A stretch of 64,000 nucleotides of DNA from NCBI GenBank assembly GCA_944325825.1, contig CALVBP010000006.1, forward strand, positions 1 to 64,000. The letters are read 5' to 3'. The notes beneath the pieces are model-generated. The model was not told the DNA's origin and ran no database searches. It saw only the letters and a list, made by a program, of their open reading frames with translations. Numbering within the stretch: the stretch's first letter is position 1; the number at the start of each line of letters is the position of its first letter. This DNA comes from Candidatus Gastranaerophilales bacterium. GTDB lineage: Bacteria > Cyanobacteriota > Vampirovibrionia > Gastranaerophilales > Gastranaerophilaceae. Of this stretch, positions 9,001 through 19,934 are shown piece after piece. The translations under genes were made by a program, and so were the position numbers.

Positions 9001-10256
9001 ATCAAATCCTTATGAGTAAAACTTTTCCTGCCTTCAACATAATCTTTTACAATTTGTCCGCCGCCTTCAAGAGTATATTTGTATATTGTAAGTCCCTCTA
9101 GCCCGACAGGACCTCTGGCATGGGTTTTATTTGTTGAAATACCGACTTCTGCACCGAATCCGTATCTAAAACCATCTGCAAACCTTGTCGATACATTATG
9201 ATAGACACCGGCTGAATCAACAGCTGATAAGAAGTATTCAGCGGAATCCTTACTTTCAGTAATAATACCGTCTGTATGTCCGGAAGAATAAGTATTAATA
9301 TGATTTACAGCTTCTTCAACCGAAGATACAAATTTGTAAGCAAGAATCTTATCCGAATATTCTTTATGCCAGCTTTCAGGATTTGGAATAAGCATAATAC
9401 CTGCATCTTTTAGTTTATCAATTAATTCCTTTGCTCTTAAAAAATTGTTATGTATCAAAAGTGTTTCGACTGAGTTACAAGCACTCGGGTACTGTGTCTT
9501 GGCATCAATTATGATATTTAAAGCCTTATTAAAATCAGCGGACTCATCTACATACAGATGACATATTCCGTCGGCATGCCCCAGAACGGGAATTTTGGTA
9601 TTTTCTTTGATAAATTTCACAAGATTATTTCCGCCGCGAGGGATAATCAAATCAATATATTTATCACATTTTAACATTTCTGCTACATCATCACGTGTAA
9701 ACACCTGTGTTATAATACCCTCCGGCAAGCCTTCTACACAGGCAAGCGCTGAATTAATAACGCTCATAATAGCTTTATTTGTATTTACAGCCTCTTTTCC
9801 GCCTTTAAGAATAACTACATTTGATGATTTTAATGCAAGTGCTGAAATCTGCGAGATTACATCCGGTCTTGCCTCAAAAATTATCCCCAATACACCGATA
9901 GGACAGGAAATTTTCTTTAAAATAAGCCCTTTATCAAGTTCTCTTTTGAGAAGCAGCTTTCCGATTGGCTCCTCAAGTTTTGAAATATCAATAATGCCCT
10001 GAACCATATCCCGCATTTTATTTTCATCGAGCTTAAGCCTGCTATACAGAGATTGGGAAAGCTCCCCTCTATCAACCATTAAAGCAGCTTCTTCTAAATC
10101 CTTCATATTGGCTTCAAATATCATATCCTTATGCGAATCCAATGCCCTGGCCACTGCAAGTAATGCTTTATTTTTTATTTCAGAACTCAAAACAGCAGTC
10201 TTTTTCGAAACCTCTTTAGCTTTTTTCGCTATATTAAGAAAACTATTTTCTTCCAT
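8997..10256 (-). CDS. proA: Glutamate-5-semialdehyde (gamma-glutamyl phosphate) reductase
   Basis: This is the second step of proline synthesis, reducing glutamyl-5-phosphate with NADPH. It is an aldehyde-dehydrogenase-fold protein of 419 residues, with the catalytic Cys in YPSACNSVETLL (about residue 260), the IFEARPDV segment and the VILKGGKEA nucleotide-binding region. I moved the start six codons inside the longest reading frame because GAGGAG sits about seven bases before this ATG. It overlaps the upstream small gene by 14 bases and tyrA by an ATGA. No proB is visible. Confidence 0.93.
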   Translation of the reverse strand: MEENSFLNIAKKAKEVSKKTAVLSSEIKNKALLAVARALDSHKDMIFEANMKDLEEAALMVDRGELSQSLYSRLKLDENKMRDMVQGIIDISKLEEPIGKLLLKRELDKGLILKKISCPIGVLGIIFEARPDVISQISALALKSSNVVILKGGKEAVNTNKAIMSVINSALACVEGLPEGIITQVFTRDDVAEMLKCDKYIDLIIPRGGNNLVKFIKENTKIPVLGHADGICHLYVDESADFNKALNIIIDAKTQYPSACNSVETLLIHNNFLRAKELIDKLKDAGIMLIPNPESWHKEYSDKILAYKFVSSVEEAVNHINTYSSGHTDGIITESKDSAEYFLSAVDSAGVYHNVSTRFADGFRYGFGAEVGISTNKTHARGPVGLEGLTIYKYTLEGGGQIVKDYVEGRKSFTHKDLI

Positions 10257-10464
10257 TTCTGTACTCCTCAACAAGTCTACAGTACTGCATTCTTCTAAGA
10301 TTAATCATAGTAGAGAATTTTTTCTTTCTTAAATATTCTTGCAGAGATTTTACCGGTATGCTGTCAACTGCTGATGGCTGTTTAACAATAAACCCGGATA
10401 AATCCATAAAGGGGACTGCATTTCTGTAATCCATATAAGGATTTCGTCTCTCAAATTCTCTCAT
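10243..10464 (-). CDS. Small conserved-looking hypothetical protein upstream of proA
   Basis: This is a 73-residue basic protein rich in Arg and Tyr, with GGAG seven bases before the ATG. Its 3' end overlaps the chosen proA start, suggesting coupling. I recognise no domain. The two ends (MREFERRNPYMDYRNAV and LRRMQYCRLVEEYRNGRK) are charged and probably helical. Confidence 0.55.
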   Translation of the reverse strand: MREFERRNPYMDYRNAVPFMDLSGFIVKQPSAVDSIPVKSLQEYLRKKKFSTMINLRRMQYCRLVEEYRNGRK

Positions 10465-10650
10465 TTAAATCTCCATAAAAAACTGATTTGCGAACAAAAT
10501 TATATTAAATAAAAAGTAATCCCGCTACAATACAAAAAGCGAAAAATTTAAGAAATGTTTACGATTGGAAAGTATAACACAGAACAGTTGAAAAATTTTT
10601 ATATTGTTGGTATAGTTTTTAGGTAGAATAAAACTTACCCGATGATATAA

Positions 10651-10724
<74 letters not shown>

Positions 10725-10781
10725 ATTTTTTAAAAATTATTTCAGGATTATAATATATACATAAAATTAAATATATAAAAT

Positions 10782-10855
10782 CGGGACGTGGCGCAGCTTG
10801 GTAGCGTGCTACCTTGGGGTGGTAGAGGTCGCAGGTTCAAATCCTGTCGTTCCGA
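10782..10855 (+). tRNA. tRNA-Pro(GGG)
   Basis: Acceptor CGGGACG/CGTTCCG, anticodon arm CTACC-TTGGGGT-GGTAG with anticodon GGG, T-arm CAGGTTCAAATCCTG. CCA is not encoded. A T-run follows directly. Confidence 0.95.
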
Positions 10856-10958
10856 TTTTTTATATTATAAATAAATCATAGATTTTTATATTTCACTTTC
10901 AAGATATTTGTAATATAATCAGATTAGTAAACGCTGTAATTAAGAAGGGGAAGTGTTC

Positions 10959-11705
10959 GTGCCACAAATATCTGTTGTTATACCAACATTACAAAAGAAC
11001 AAGGAACTGTTAATAAATCTTCTTAACACTTTGGAAAAAGACAGCTGTGTGAAAGAAATCATTGTTATAGACAATTCTACAAAAGGGCTGGACTTTGAAA
11101 GTCCTAAAACACGGATTATAATTCCTCAGGAGAATTTATTTGTTAACCCGAGCTGGAATCTCGGGGTGAAAGAAGCAAAAAATGAGATTGTTGCACTGCT
11201 GAACGATGATATTATTATTCCGGAAGACTTTTGCGCAAGAATTGCGGAAAAGATGACTCCGGATATGGGCTGCGTAGGATATGGTACTGATAACATATTA
11301 GAGTCCAAAGAAATGACAGCCCCGCCTCAAAAAACCGAACTCAAACTTGAGCCTACAAAGGCAAGATGCCTGTACTGGGGTATTGCAATTTTCTTTTATA
11401 AATCATCTTATTATGAAATACCGGATGAATTAAAAATATATTGCGGAGACGATTGGATTTTTACACGAAATCAATGTAATAAACGGCAAAATTACATTGT
11501 TTGCGGACAAGATATCTATCATTACGGCAGCTTGTCCTCAAATGATAAGGGCTTAAACCCGATAGGGAAAAGAGATACCAGATTATTTAGAAAACTTACT
11601 TACAAATGGTGGCAGCACATATTAAATATAGAGCCGCTGTTTAGAGGAGTTCGGATAATCTTATTTGGAATTAAGATGTCATTTCATTTTAACGAAAAAC
11701 ATTAA
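10959..11705 (+). CDS. Family 2 glycosyltransferase
   Basis: This is a GT-A fold transferase of about 248 residues, with the N-terminal strand ISVVIPTLQKN, a nucleotide-binding Asp in IVIDNS and a metal-binding NDD in ALLNDDIII. The start is the second GTG, which gives MPQISVV, because AAGGGG lies eight bases before it and only two bases before the first GTG. It opens the glycan locus and is followed by an AT-rich spacer. The sugar donor is unknown. Confidence 0.82.
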   Translation: MPQISVVIPTLQKNKELLINLLNTLEKDSCVKEIIVIDNSTKGLDFESPKTRIIIPQENLFVNPSWNLGVKEAKNEIVALLNDDIIIPEDFCARIAEKMTPDMGCVGYGTDNILESKEMTAPPQKTELKLEPTKARCLYWGIAIFFYKSSYYEIPDELKIYCGDDWIFTRNQCNKRQNYIVCGQDIYHYGSLSSNDKGLNPIGKRDTRLFRKLTYKWWQHILNIEPLFRGVRIILFGIKMSFHFNEKH

Positions 11706-11760
11706 ATTAGGGTATGGAAAGGCTTTAGGTGTACGATTTTTTCAAAATGTTCTGAAATCT

Positions 11761-11779
11761 ATTTTATTTTATTTTATTT
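11761..11779 (+). repeat. Short ATTTT pentanucleotide tract
   Basis: Almost four tandem ATTTT units lie in the 159-base spacer about 90 bases upstream of the next glycosyltransferase. The tract may simply reflect AT-rich DNA. Confidence 0.5.
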
Positions 11780-11864
11780 GTGATATCATCAGTTATAAAT
11801 ATTATCCAATATTATATGTTTTTATATAATATCAGATAGATAATCGAATTATTTAAAGGATATT

Positions 11865-12707
11865 ATGGTTGCAAAAGTATCAATAATAACTGCGAGTTAT
11901 AACTACTCGGAATACATAAAAGAAACCATTGAAAGCGTTATAAAACAAACATGTCCGGATTGGGAAATGATTATTGTAGACGACGGTTCAACAGATGGCT
12001 CTGTTGATATTATTGAATCATATTGTAAAAAAGACAGCCGGATACAACTATATACCCACGAAAACAGACAAAATAAAGGGTTAGCCGAGACTTTAAAACT
12101 CGGAATAAGCAAAGCTCAAACTAACTGGATATGTTTTTTGGAATCAGATGATACTATTGTACCTGATTGTTTAGAAAAGAAACTAAAAATAGCAGAGCAG
12201 TATCCAAGTACAACTTTAATTTTTAATGACATTCATCAATTCGGCGACCAAAGCCTCTTAAAAAGTTATAAGAGCTACATCAGAAAACAAAAACATTATC
12301 TGAATAAAATAAAATTTCCCTCAAAACTGTTAGACATATACCAAAAAAAACAAATGAATATTATTCCGACATTTTCATGTGTTATGATAAAAAAAGATGT
12401 TCTGCAAACTCTGGATTTCAAATGTCCCGTAAAAAATATGCTGGATTACTATTTATGGCTGCAATTAGCCAAAAACCATGATTTTTATTATATTGACGAA
12501 AAATTAACTAATTGGAGAATGCATGGAAACAGCTATATAAATTCAGAAAAAAATTTATATACGGATTATTATAAGTTATACAAGAAAAGATTGGAATTTT
12601 TATATGATACAATTCCGTTAAATAAAACTTTTAGTCTGAATTTCCGGTATAAAAAAAGACGTATAAAAGAGTTTCTTAAATGTATGAAGACAAAGGTTTG
12701 CGGATAA
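11865..12707 (+). CDS. Family 2 glycosyltransferase
   Basis: This 280-residue GT2 enzyme has the canonical N-terminus VSIITASYN, EMIIVDDGSTDGS (UDP/dTDP-sugar binding), ESDDT as the DxD-type metal motif and a C-terminal WRMHGNSY segment common in polysaccharide transferases. AAAGGA lies four bases upstream. It is cytoplasmic or membrane-associated and transfers an unidentified sugar onto a growing surface glycan. Confidence 0.9.
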   Translation: MVAKVSIITASYNYSEYIKETIESVIKQTCPDWEMIIVDDGSTDGSVDIIESYCKKDSRIQLYTHENRQNKGLAETLKLGISKAQTNWICFLESDDTIVPDCLEKKLKIAEQYPSTTLIFNDIHQFGDQSLLKSYKSYIRKQKHYLNKIKFPSKLLDIYQKKQMNIIPTFSCVMIKKDVLQTLDFKCPVKNMLDYYLWLQLAKNHDFYYIDEKLTNWRMHGNSYINSEKNLYTDYYKLYKKRLEFLYDTIPLNKTFSLNFRYKKRRIKEFLKCMKTKVCG

Positions 12708-12743
12708 CAACATAAAATTTAGAGTATGAAAAGGGTATGAGTA

Positions 12744-13855
12744 ATGGAAAAGATATACGTAACAAGACCGCTACTTCCCGAAATCGATGAATACATCACA
12801 GAAATAAAGGAGATTTTTGAATCTCAATGGCTTACAAATATGGGGAAAAAGCATAGCGAACTTGAAAACACGCTCAAAGATGTATTAAAAGTTCCCAATG
12901 TATCTTTGTTTAATAATGGTACAATAGCCTTGCTAACAGCAATTAAAGCACTTGACCTGCCATACGGAAGCGAAATTATTACAACTCCGTTCACTTTTGC
13001 AGCAACTCCGCACTGCATAACCTGGAACGGCTGCAAGCCGGTATTTTGTGATATTGAGCCGGAGAGGATGACTATTGATGTTAACCGGATTGAGGAATTT
13101 ATTACTCCGAACACTTCTGCAATTCTCGGAGTGCACGTATACGGTTTCCCTTGTGATGTTGAAAAAATTGAAGAAATCGCAAAAAAACATAACCTGAAAG
13201 TCATATATGACGGAGCACATACATTTTCTACAGAAATTAACGGGCGTGGAATCGGCACATTTGGCGATATAACAATGTTTTCATTCCATGCAACAAAACT
13301 CTTTAATACTATTGAAGGAGGCTGCCTGACTTATAATGACGATAATCTGGTTCGTAAAATCTACAACTTAAGAAACTTTGGTATTCGTTCGCAGGAGATT
13401 GTCGAAGAAGTAGGCATTAACGGGAAAATGAATGAACTTCAGGCTGCGATGGGACTTTTGAACCTAAAAATTTATAAAGCTGAACAGGAGAAACGGGATA
13501 AAATTAAAAACTTCTATGATAAGAATATTGAAGGAATTAAAGGAATCCGACTACCTAAAATGTCTGATAATGTGACAAATTCATACCAATATTACCCGAT
13601 TGTGATAGAAGAAGATTATCCTGTTACAAGAAACAGATTGTATGATATCTTCAATGAACATGATATTTTGACCAGAAAATATTTTTACCCGGCATGCACA
13701 GACTATGACTGCTATAAAAACGATTTAGCGGTTAAGCTTGCAGATTTGCCGGTAGTAAATGACTTGAAAAATAAAGTGCTCTGTCTGCCATTTTACGGCA
13801 GCTTGACAGAAGAAGTCCTGAATAAAATAGTCGGTATCTTGAAAGGACAAAAATA

Positions 13856-13856
<1 letters not shown>
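12744..13856 (+). CDS. DegT/DnrJ/EryC1/StrS-family sugar-nucleotide aminotransferase
   Basis: This 370-residue PLP enzyme aminates keto-sugar nucleotides. It has FNNGT (phosphate binding), TPFTFAAT, YDGAHTF with the PLP-pairing Asp, and FSFHATKLF with Lys185 as the Schiff base. The C-terminal MNELQAAMGL is also typical. Together with rfbA and rfbB in the locus, the likely substrate is a dTDP-4-keto- (or 3-keto-) 6-deoxyhexose, giving an amino sugar that the neighbouring acyltransferases could acylate. The regiochemistry (VioA-like C4 or FdtB-like C3) cannot be read from the sequence. The next gene starts at its stop codon. Confidence 0.88.
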
Positions 13857-14599
<743 letters not shown>

Positions 14600-14627
14600 A
14601 ATTTGCAGCTTAGGAATAGAACAGAAT

Positions 14628-15872
14628 ATGGGTCAATACAAGAATAAATATAAAAATTTATTAAAAACAATATGCCTTTATTTAACACAACAGGCTTCAC
14701 AAAAAGAATTTTCGAGAGACCTGTTTCTGTTCTATTCACATTTACCTGCAAAACATTCATTTGGATTTCAGAGTGCGGAGAGTAATTACTATTTTGAAAA
14801 TATAGAGAGTTGTGCCAATTTATCATTAAGCAAAAAATCAGTGGAAGTTTCTATACCTTATTGTAGAGCTCTGCCGCAAAACAATGTCCTTACTTTTATT
14901 GGGAAACTAGCAAAATATGAGAACATCTTTCCTGGAGTTACTAATAAATTTTTACTTTACCATAAAATGAAACAATATCATGCAAAACTTGCGTATGGGA
15001 TATTTATAAATAACACCTATGCATACCTTCCAATTTTTGAAAAATTCCGAATTCCGTTTATTTTCGTCCTTTATCCAGGTGGAGGTTTTGGATTGAATAA
15101 TTATTACAGCGATAAAATGTTACAAGAAGTTTTTAGTTCAAAAATGTTCAGAAAAGTTATCGTAACTATGCCCGTTACAAAGAAATATCTGCTTGCAAAA
15201 GGCTTCTGTACAGAAAAGGATATTGAATACATCTACGGAGGTATTTGTCAGTTCAAAAGTGACCTTTCGGCACATAAATTTAAATATAAGCAAGATAAGG
15301 ACACTTTTGATATTTGTTTTGTTGCCCATAAATATTCTTCATTTGGAGAAGATAAAGGATATGATGTTGTTATAGAGACCGCCAAAATTCTAATTTCAAA
15401 AAACAAAGATTTTCACATCCATGTAGTCGGACCGTGGCACAAAAACATTATTGATATTGACGGATTTGAAGACAATATTCATTTTTACGGAGCGAGAAAC
15501 GGTAAATTTTTCCCGGAATTTTATCAAAGAATGGATATTTTTCTTTCTCCTAACCGAACTGATAGGCTCTTCTTAGGAAATTTTGATGGATTTCCCTTAG
15601 GAATTGAAGGGGCTGTTTCAGGAGTATATCTAATGTCGACAGACCCTCTAAACATGAAACCAGAAACGCCATTCAAAGACCTAAAAGCACCTGAAATCAT
15701 CAATACTAATCCAAAAGATGTTGCGGACAAAATTCTTGCAAAACTCTATAATCTTGATGAGTTTTACTATAATTCAAAACTTTTACAACAAAAAGCGATT
15801 GAAATTTTCAATCAAGATTACCAAATGGAGTTTAGACTTAATCTAATTAAAGAAATAGGGGGGATTAAATGA
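14628..15872 (+). CDS. Glycosyltransferase, GT-B (GT4-like)
   Basis: This 414-residue protein has a GT-B layout. A Rossmann-like N-terminal half contains FIFVLYPGGGFGLNNYY. A C-terminal half starts with FDICFVAHKYSSFGEDKGYDVVIETAKIL, followed by FHIHVVGPW and IHFYGARNGK, and a donor-binding region DIFLSPNRTDRLFLGNFDGFPLG ends with EGAVSG in place of the usual EA-x-A-x-G. The best match is family GT4 with an atypical C-terminal motif. Spacing to the next gene is a four-base overlap. Confidence 0.8.
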   Translation: MGQYKNKYKNLLKTICLYLTQQASQKEFSRDLFLFYSHLPAKHSFGFQSAESNYYFENIESCANLSLSKKSVEVSIPYCRALPQNNVLTFIGKLAKYENIFPGVTNKFLLYHKMKQYHAKLAYGIFINNTYAYLPIFEKFRIPFIFVLYPGGGFGLNNYYSDKMLQEVFSSKMFRKVIVTMPVTKKYLLAKGFCTEKDIEYIYGGICQFKSDLSAHKFKYKQDKDTFDICFVAHKYSSFGEDKGYDVVIETAKILISKNKDFHIHVVGPWHKNIIDIDGFEDNIHFYGARNGKFFPEFYQRMDIFLSPNRTDRLFLGNFDGFPLGIEGAVSGVYLMSTDPLNMKPETPFKDLKAPEIINTNPKDVADKILAKLYNLDEFYYNSKLLQQKAIEIFNQDYQMEFRLNLIKEIGGIK

Positions 15873-16435
15873 ACAACACCAGCTTTTATACAGAGGAAGA
15901 ATTAAAAAATCTCGGACTAAAATACTACGGCAAAAATGTAAAACTTTCAAGAAATTGTTCAATCTATAATCCACAAACAATCTCTATAGGTGATAATACC
16001 AGAATTGATGATTTTGTGGTGTTGTCAGGGAACATAACTATTGGTTCCTATGTTCATATTTCTTGTTTTTGTGGATTTTGGGGCGGTGCAGGAATTACGC
16101 TTGAAGATTTTACCGGGGTTTCAGGAGGAGGTCTTCTCTACAGCTGCAGCGATAATTTTTCCGGGGATTTTATGACAAATCCCTGTATCCCTGACAAATA
16201 TAGAGGGGTGCACTCTGCACCAATAATATTAAGGAAACATTCGATTATTGGCGCAAGAAGTATTGTTCTTCCCGGTGTTGAACTACAAGAAGGTACATCC
16301 GTAGGTGCAATGAGCCTAATTACAAAAACAACAAAGCCTTGGTCTATCTATACAGGCATTCCGGCAAGGTATCTGAAAGCACGGTCTAAAAAAATATTGG
16401 AATTAGAACAAAAATTTTTAAAAGAATTGAGATAA
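15869..16435 (+). CDS. Hexapeptide-repeat acyltransferase (CatB-like)
   Basis: This 188-residue left-handed beta-helix acyltransferase has CSIYNPQTISIGDNTRIDDFVVLSG coils, IIGARSIVLPGVELQEGTSVGAMSLITKTT, and the terminal IYTGIPARYLKARS that closes such helices. It probably acetylates a sugar of the glycan made here, using acetyl-CoA. Its ATG overlaps the stop of the preceding transferase. Confidence 0.87.
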   Translation: MNNTSFYTEEELKNLGLKYYGKNVKLSRNCSIYNPQTISIGDNTRIDDFVVLSGNITIGSYVHISCFCGFWGGAGITLEDFTGVSGGGLLYSCSDNFSGDFMTNPCIPDKYRGVHSAPIILRKHSIIGARSIVLPGVELQEGTSVGAMSLITKTTKPWSIYTGIPARYLKARSKKILELEQKFLKELR

Positions 16436-16445
16436 GGATATTTTT

Positions 16446-17447
16446 ATGAACAAATCACGTGTTACAATATTATGCTTAGCATACAATCACGCAAAATTTA
16501 TTAGACAGTGTCTGGACGGGTTTGTTATGCAAAAAACTAATTTTAAATTTGAAGTTCTTATCCATGATGATGCATCAACAGACGGAACGACTGAAATAAT
16601 CAAAGAATACGAAAAAAAATACCCTGATATTATAAAACCTATATACCAGACAGAAAACCAATTTTCTAAAGGAGTATCAATATTAAAAACATATTTATTT
16701 CCTAATGTCAAAAGCAAATACGTTGCACTGTGTGAAGGGGATGACTACTGGACTGATAAATACAAACTCCAAAAACAAGTAGATTTTATGGAAACACACC
16801 CGCAATATACGGGTTGTTTCCACCCTGTAAAAGTTATCTGGGAAGACTCTTCCCGCAAGCCATATATTTACCCATCCAAAACAAAAATGGGATGGAAAAG
16901 GGTAATTACAAAAAAAAATTTACTAAAAACCAACTATATACAAACAAACTCAGTTTTATACAAATGGTACTCTAATATAATTAACGAATTCCCTGACAAC
17001 ATCGCCCCTGAAGACTGGTATGGGCATCTACTGCATTCAACACAAGGGAACTTCGGGTTTATGTCTGATGTAATGGGTGTTTACAGAAAGCATTCCGGCG
17101 GGATATGGTTTGATGTGGAAAAAAGGCATTTAAAATTCGGGATAAAAATGGTCAAATTCTTTTATTGTGCCTATAAAAACATTTCAGGTAATTCCAAAGA
17201 ATATCTGCAAAATATCGCACTCCCCAATATTAAAAGCATTATGGATACTTACTATAAAAACGGTTATATTAAAGAACTCCTTGTACTTAAAGAAACATAT
17301 CCCGATTTATACGAAGCTGCTTTTAGAATCGGAACAAAAGAACATGTAAAATATAAAAAATATAGAAAAACTTCCACTTTATTTCTTATTATTTCTATTT
17401 TATTATTAATTCTAAACATAATCCAAGCTGTTCTGGGGGTATTGTAA
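16446..17447 (+). CDS. Family 2 glycosyltransferase with C-terminal membrane helix
   Basis: This is a 333-residue GT2 domain: VTILCLAYNHAKFI, FEVLIHDDASTDGT, and CEGDDYWTD as the metal-binding motif, which is typical of the WcaA-like and SunS-like branch. The last about 22 residues (LFLIISILLLILNIIQAVLGVL) form a hydrophobic helix that would anchor it in the inner membrane. The stop overlaps the rfbC ATG by one base. Confidence 0.88.
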   Translation: MNKSRVTILCLAYNHAKFIRQCLDGFVMQKTNFKFEVLIHDDASTDGTTEIIKEYEKKYPDIIKPIYQTENQFSKGVSILKTYLFPNVKSKYVALCEGDDYWTDKYKLQKQVDFMETHPQYTGCFHPVKVIWEDSSRKPYIYPSKTKMGWKRVITKKNLLKTNYIQTNSVLYKWYSNIINEFPDNIAPEDWYGHLLHSTQGNFGFMSDVMGVYRKHSGGIWFDVEKRHLKFGIKMVKFFYCAYKNISGNSKEYLQNIALPNIKSIMDTYYKNGYIKELLVLKETYPDLYEAAFRIGTKEHVKYKKYRKTSTLFLIISILLLILNIIQAVLGVL

Positions 17448-18004
17448 TGCCGTTTGAGTTTGAAAAACAAAAAATTGAAGATGTAATACTCGTTAAACCT
17501 AAAGTTTTTGGTGATAACAGAGGTTTTTTTCTGGAAAGCTATAAAAAATCGGATTTTGCAGCCAATGGTATTAATATAGAATTCAATCAAGACAATCATT
17601 CAAAATCTACAGCTCATGTCTTAAGAGGATTGCACTATCAGGCAAAACCATACGGACAAGCCAAACTGGTTAGATGTTCCAAGGGCCGTATTTATGATGT
17701 CGCAGTTGATATAAGACCCGAGTCAAAAACTTTCGGTCAGTATGTAAAAGTTGAATTATCAGAAGAAAACAAATTTATGCTTTTTATACCTGATGGTTTT
17801 GCACACGGTTTTGTTGTACTATCTGAAGAAGCGGAACTCCTTTACAAAGCAAGCGGCGAATACAACCCGCAAGCAGACAGGGGAATTCTATGGAATGACA
17901 AAGATATTAATATTGATTGGAATATAGATTTTGAACCTATTCTTTCAGAAAAAGATAGGGTTCAGCCCAAGTTTCGAGAAATTAACAAAGAGGAATTATT
18001 ATAA
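17447..18004 (+). CDS. rfbC: dTDP-4-dehydrorhamnose 3,5-epimerase
   Basis: This 185-residue cupin epimerises dTDP-4-keto-6-deoxyglucose to the L-lyxo form. Diagnostic segments are GDNRGFFLESYK, the FNQDNHSKS loop, the catalytic His in LRGLHYQ, VDIRPESKTFGQYV and the Tyr-bearing LLYKASGEYNP. It forms a tightly packed rfbC-rfbB-rfbA set with one-base overlaps. Confidence 0.96.
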   Translation: MPFEFEKQKIEDVILVKPKVFGDNRGFFLESYKKSDFAANGINIEFNQDNHSKSTAHVLRGLHYQAKPYGQAKLVRCSKGRIYDVAVDIRPESKTFGQYVKVELSEENKFMLFIPDGFAHGFVVLSEEAELLYKASGEYNPQADRGILWNDKDINIDWNIDFEPILSEKDRVQPKFREINKEELL

Positions 18005-18984
18005 TGACAACATTATTAGTTACTGGCGGTGCTGGATTTATCGGAAGCTGTTTTGTAAGACATGAGCTAAAAAAACATCCTGATTACAAAATTATCAATC
18101 TTGATGCTCTGACCTACTGCGGAAATATCGAAAATTTAAAAGATATTGAAAACAATCCTAACTATAGATTTGTACACGGAAATATCTGCGATAAAAAGCT
18201 TGTCAAAGATTTAATTTCCGAATGCGACTGTGTTATTAACTTTGCAGCAGAATCACATGTTGATAACTCAATTAAGCATCCGGAAATATTTATTGAAACT
18301 AACGTTCAGGGCACTTTAAGCCTTTTACAGGCAAGCAAAGAACTGGGGATTGAAAGATTCCTTCAGGTTTCTACAGATGAAGTATACGGGACATTAGGCA
18401 AAACAGGCTATTTTTATGAAACGACACCGCTTGCCCCAAACAGCCCGTATTCTGCAAGTAAAGCCGGCGCTGATATGCTTGTAAGAGCTTACAGAGAAAC
18501 ATACGGACTTCCTACATTGAATACAAGATGTTCTAATAATTACGGGCCTTATCAATACCCGGAAAAGCTGATACCATTCTTTATTTCTCAGCTTCTTAAA
18601 GGAGAAAAAGTTCCCGTGTACGGCGACGGATTAAATGTCCGAGACTGGCTCTATGTTTATGACCACTGCGAAGCAATTGATGTAGTTCTGCATAAAGGAA
18701 AAGTCGGAGAAGTCTATAATATTGGCGGACACAACGAGAAAACAAATTTGGAAATCACACATCTGATTCTTGATGCTATGGGAAAAGATGCATCCTCTAT
18801 AAAATATGTTGAAGATAGATTAGGACATGACCGGCGTTATGCAATTTCAAATGATAAAATAACATCAGAGTTAGGATGGCAGCCTTCCGTCACTTTTGAA
18901 GAAGGTATAAAAATCACAATTGATTGGTATCTCAATAATCAAGATTGGATAAAATCAATTGAGAATAAAAAAATTCTTGCATAA
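18004..18984 (+). CDS. rfbB: dTDP-glucose 4,6-dehydratase
   Basis: This 326-residue short-chain dehydrogenase fold enzyme converts dTDP-glucose to dTDP-4-keto-6-deoxyglucose. It has the NAD motif GGAGFIGS, the catalytic triad region STDEVYG and YSASK (Tyr-x3-Lys), and the RCSNNYGPYQYPEKLIP substrate loop. It is slightly shorter than E. coli RmlB. Its ATG overlaps the rfbC stop. Confidence 0.97.
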   Translation: MTTLLVTGGAGFIGSCFVRHELKKHPDYKIINLDALTYCGNIENLKDIENNPNYRFVHGNICDKKLVKDLISECDCVINFAAESHVDNSIKHPEIFIETNVQGTLSLLQASKELGIERFLQVSTDEVYGTLGKTGYFYETTPLAPNSPYSASKAGADMLVRAYRETYGLPTLNTRCSNNYGPYQYPEKLIPFFISQLLKGEKVPVYGDGLNVRDWLYVYDHCEAIDVVLHKGKVGEVYNIGGHNEKTNLEITHLILDAMGKDASSIKYVEDRLGHDRRYAISNDKITSELGWQPSVTFEEGIKITIDWYLNNQDWIKSIENKKILA

Positions 18985-19011
18985 ATTATTTAAGTATTTA
19001 AGGAGGTAATG

Positions 19012-19878
19012 ATGAAAGGTATCGTTTTAGCAGGAGGAAGCGGAACAAGATTATACCCGAGCACGATGGTCGTCTCAAAACAATTGCTTCCTGTCTATGA
19101 TAAGCCGATGGTTTACTACCCGATATCAGTACTTATGCTTGCCGGAATAAAAGAAATACTGATTATCTCAACACCTCATGATATACAAAATTTTCAAACC
19201 CTTCTCGGAGACGGTTCGCAATTCGGAATAAATTTCTCCTACAAGGTTCAGCCCAGTCCTGACGGTCTTGCGCAAGCATTTATTCTGGGAGAAGATTTTA
19301 TCGGAAACGACTCTGTTGCAATGATTCTGGGAGATAACATATTTTACGGGGCAGGTTTCTCAAAATCATTGAAAGAAGCAGCCCGAAGAACTGATGAAGG
19401 ATTTGCAACAATATTCGGGTACTATGTAAAAGATCCTGAAAGATTCGGAGTTGTCGAATTCGATAAAGATGGAAAAGCTCTATCACTTGAAGAAAAACCT
19501 CAAAATCCAAAATCAAATTATGCAGTTACAGGGCTTTACTTCTATGATAATAGAGTTGTAGATTATGCAAAATCACTAAAACCATCCTACAGAGGAGAGC
19601 TTGAAATAACAGACTTGAATAAAATATATCTTGAAAAGGGTAAATTACATACTGAGTTACTGGGCAGAGGTTTCGCCTGGCTTGATACAGGAACTCATGC
19701 ATCTTTACTTAAGGCCGGACAATATGTTCAGACAATAGAAGAAAATCAGGGCATTAAGATTGCCTGCTTAGAAGAAATTGCGTATCGAGTTGGATTTCTG
19801 GATAAAGATACAATCCAGCAAGGAGCCGGTAAATACAAAAATAACGAATATTTTTCATATATAAGAAATTTAAGATAA
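19012..19878 (+). CDS. rfbA: Glucose-1-phosphate thymidylyltransferase
   Basis: This 288-residue nucleotidyltransferase makes dTDP-glucose and is feedback-controlled by dTDP-sugars in known members. It has the N-terminal [14 protein letters not shown] signature, [14 protein letters not shown], the metal-binding Asp in ILGDNIFYG and [10 protein letters not shown] used the second of two adjacent ATGs because AAGGAGG is five bases before it and only two before the first. It ends the dTDP-sugar set; no rfbD follows. Confidence 0.97.
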   Translation: MKGIVLAGGSGTRLYPSTMVVSKQLLPVYDKPMVYYPISVLMLAGIKEILIISTPHDIQNFQTLLGDGSQFGINFSYKVQPSPDGLAQAFILGEDFIGNDSVAMILGDNIFYGAGFSKSLKEAARRTDEGFATIFGYYVKDPERFGVVEFDKDGKALSLEEKPQNPKSNYAVTGLYFYDNRVVDYAKSLKPSYRGELEITDLNKIYLEKGKLHTELLGRGFAWLDTGTHASLLKAGQYVQTIEENQGIKIACLEEIAYRVGFLDKDTIQQGAGKYKNNEYFSYIRNLR

Positions 19879-19883
19879 AAAAT

Positions 19884-19915
19884 GGGGCGGGATTGAATAA
19901 ATCCCGCCCTATTAG
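19884..19915. terminator. Terminator between rfbA and the small heat-shock gene
   Basis: A perfect nine-pair stem, GGGCGGGAT / ATCCCGCCC. The minus strand has the better T-tract (ATTTTTTA), so it mainly serves the Hsp20 gene, but it lies directly after rfbA as well. Confidence 0.82.
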
Positions 19916-19934
19916 ATTGGATACTATTTAAGAA

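Noticed and set aside
12933-13220. 95-codon minus-strand ORF inside the aminotransferase gene
   Set aside because: It is a shadow frame of a strongly supported gene and has no start signal.
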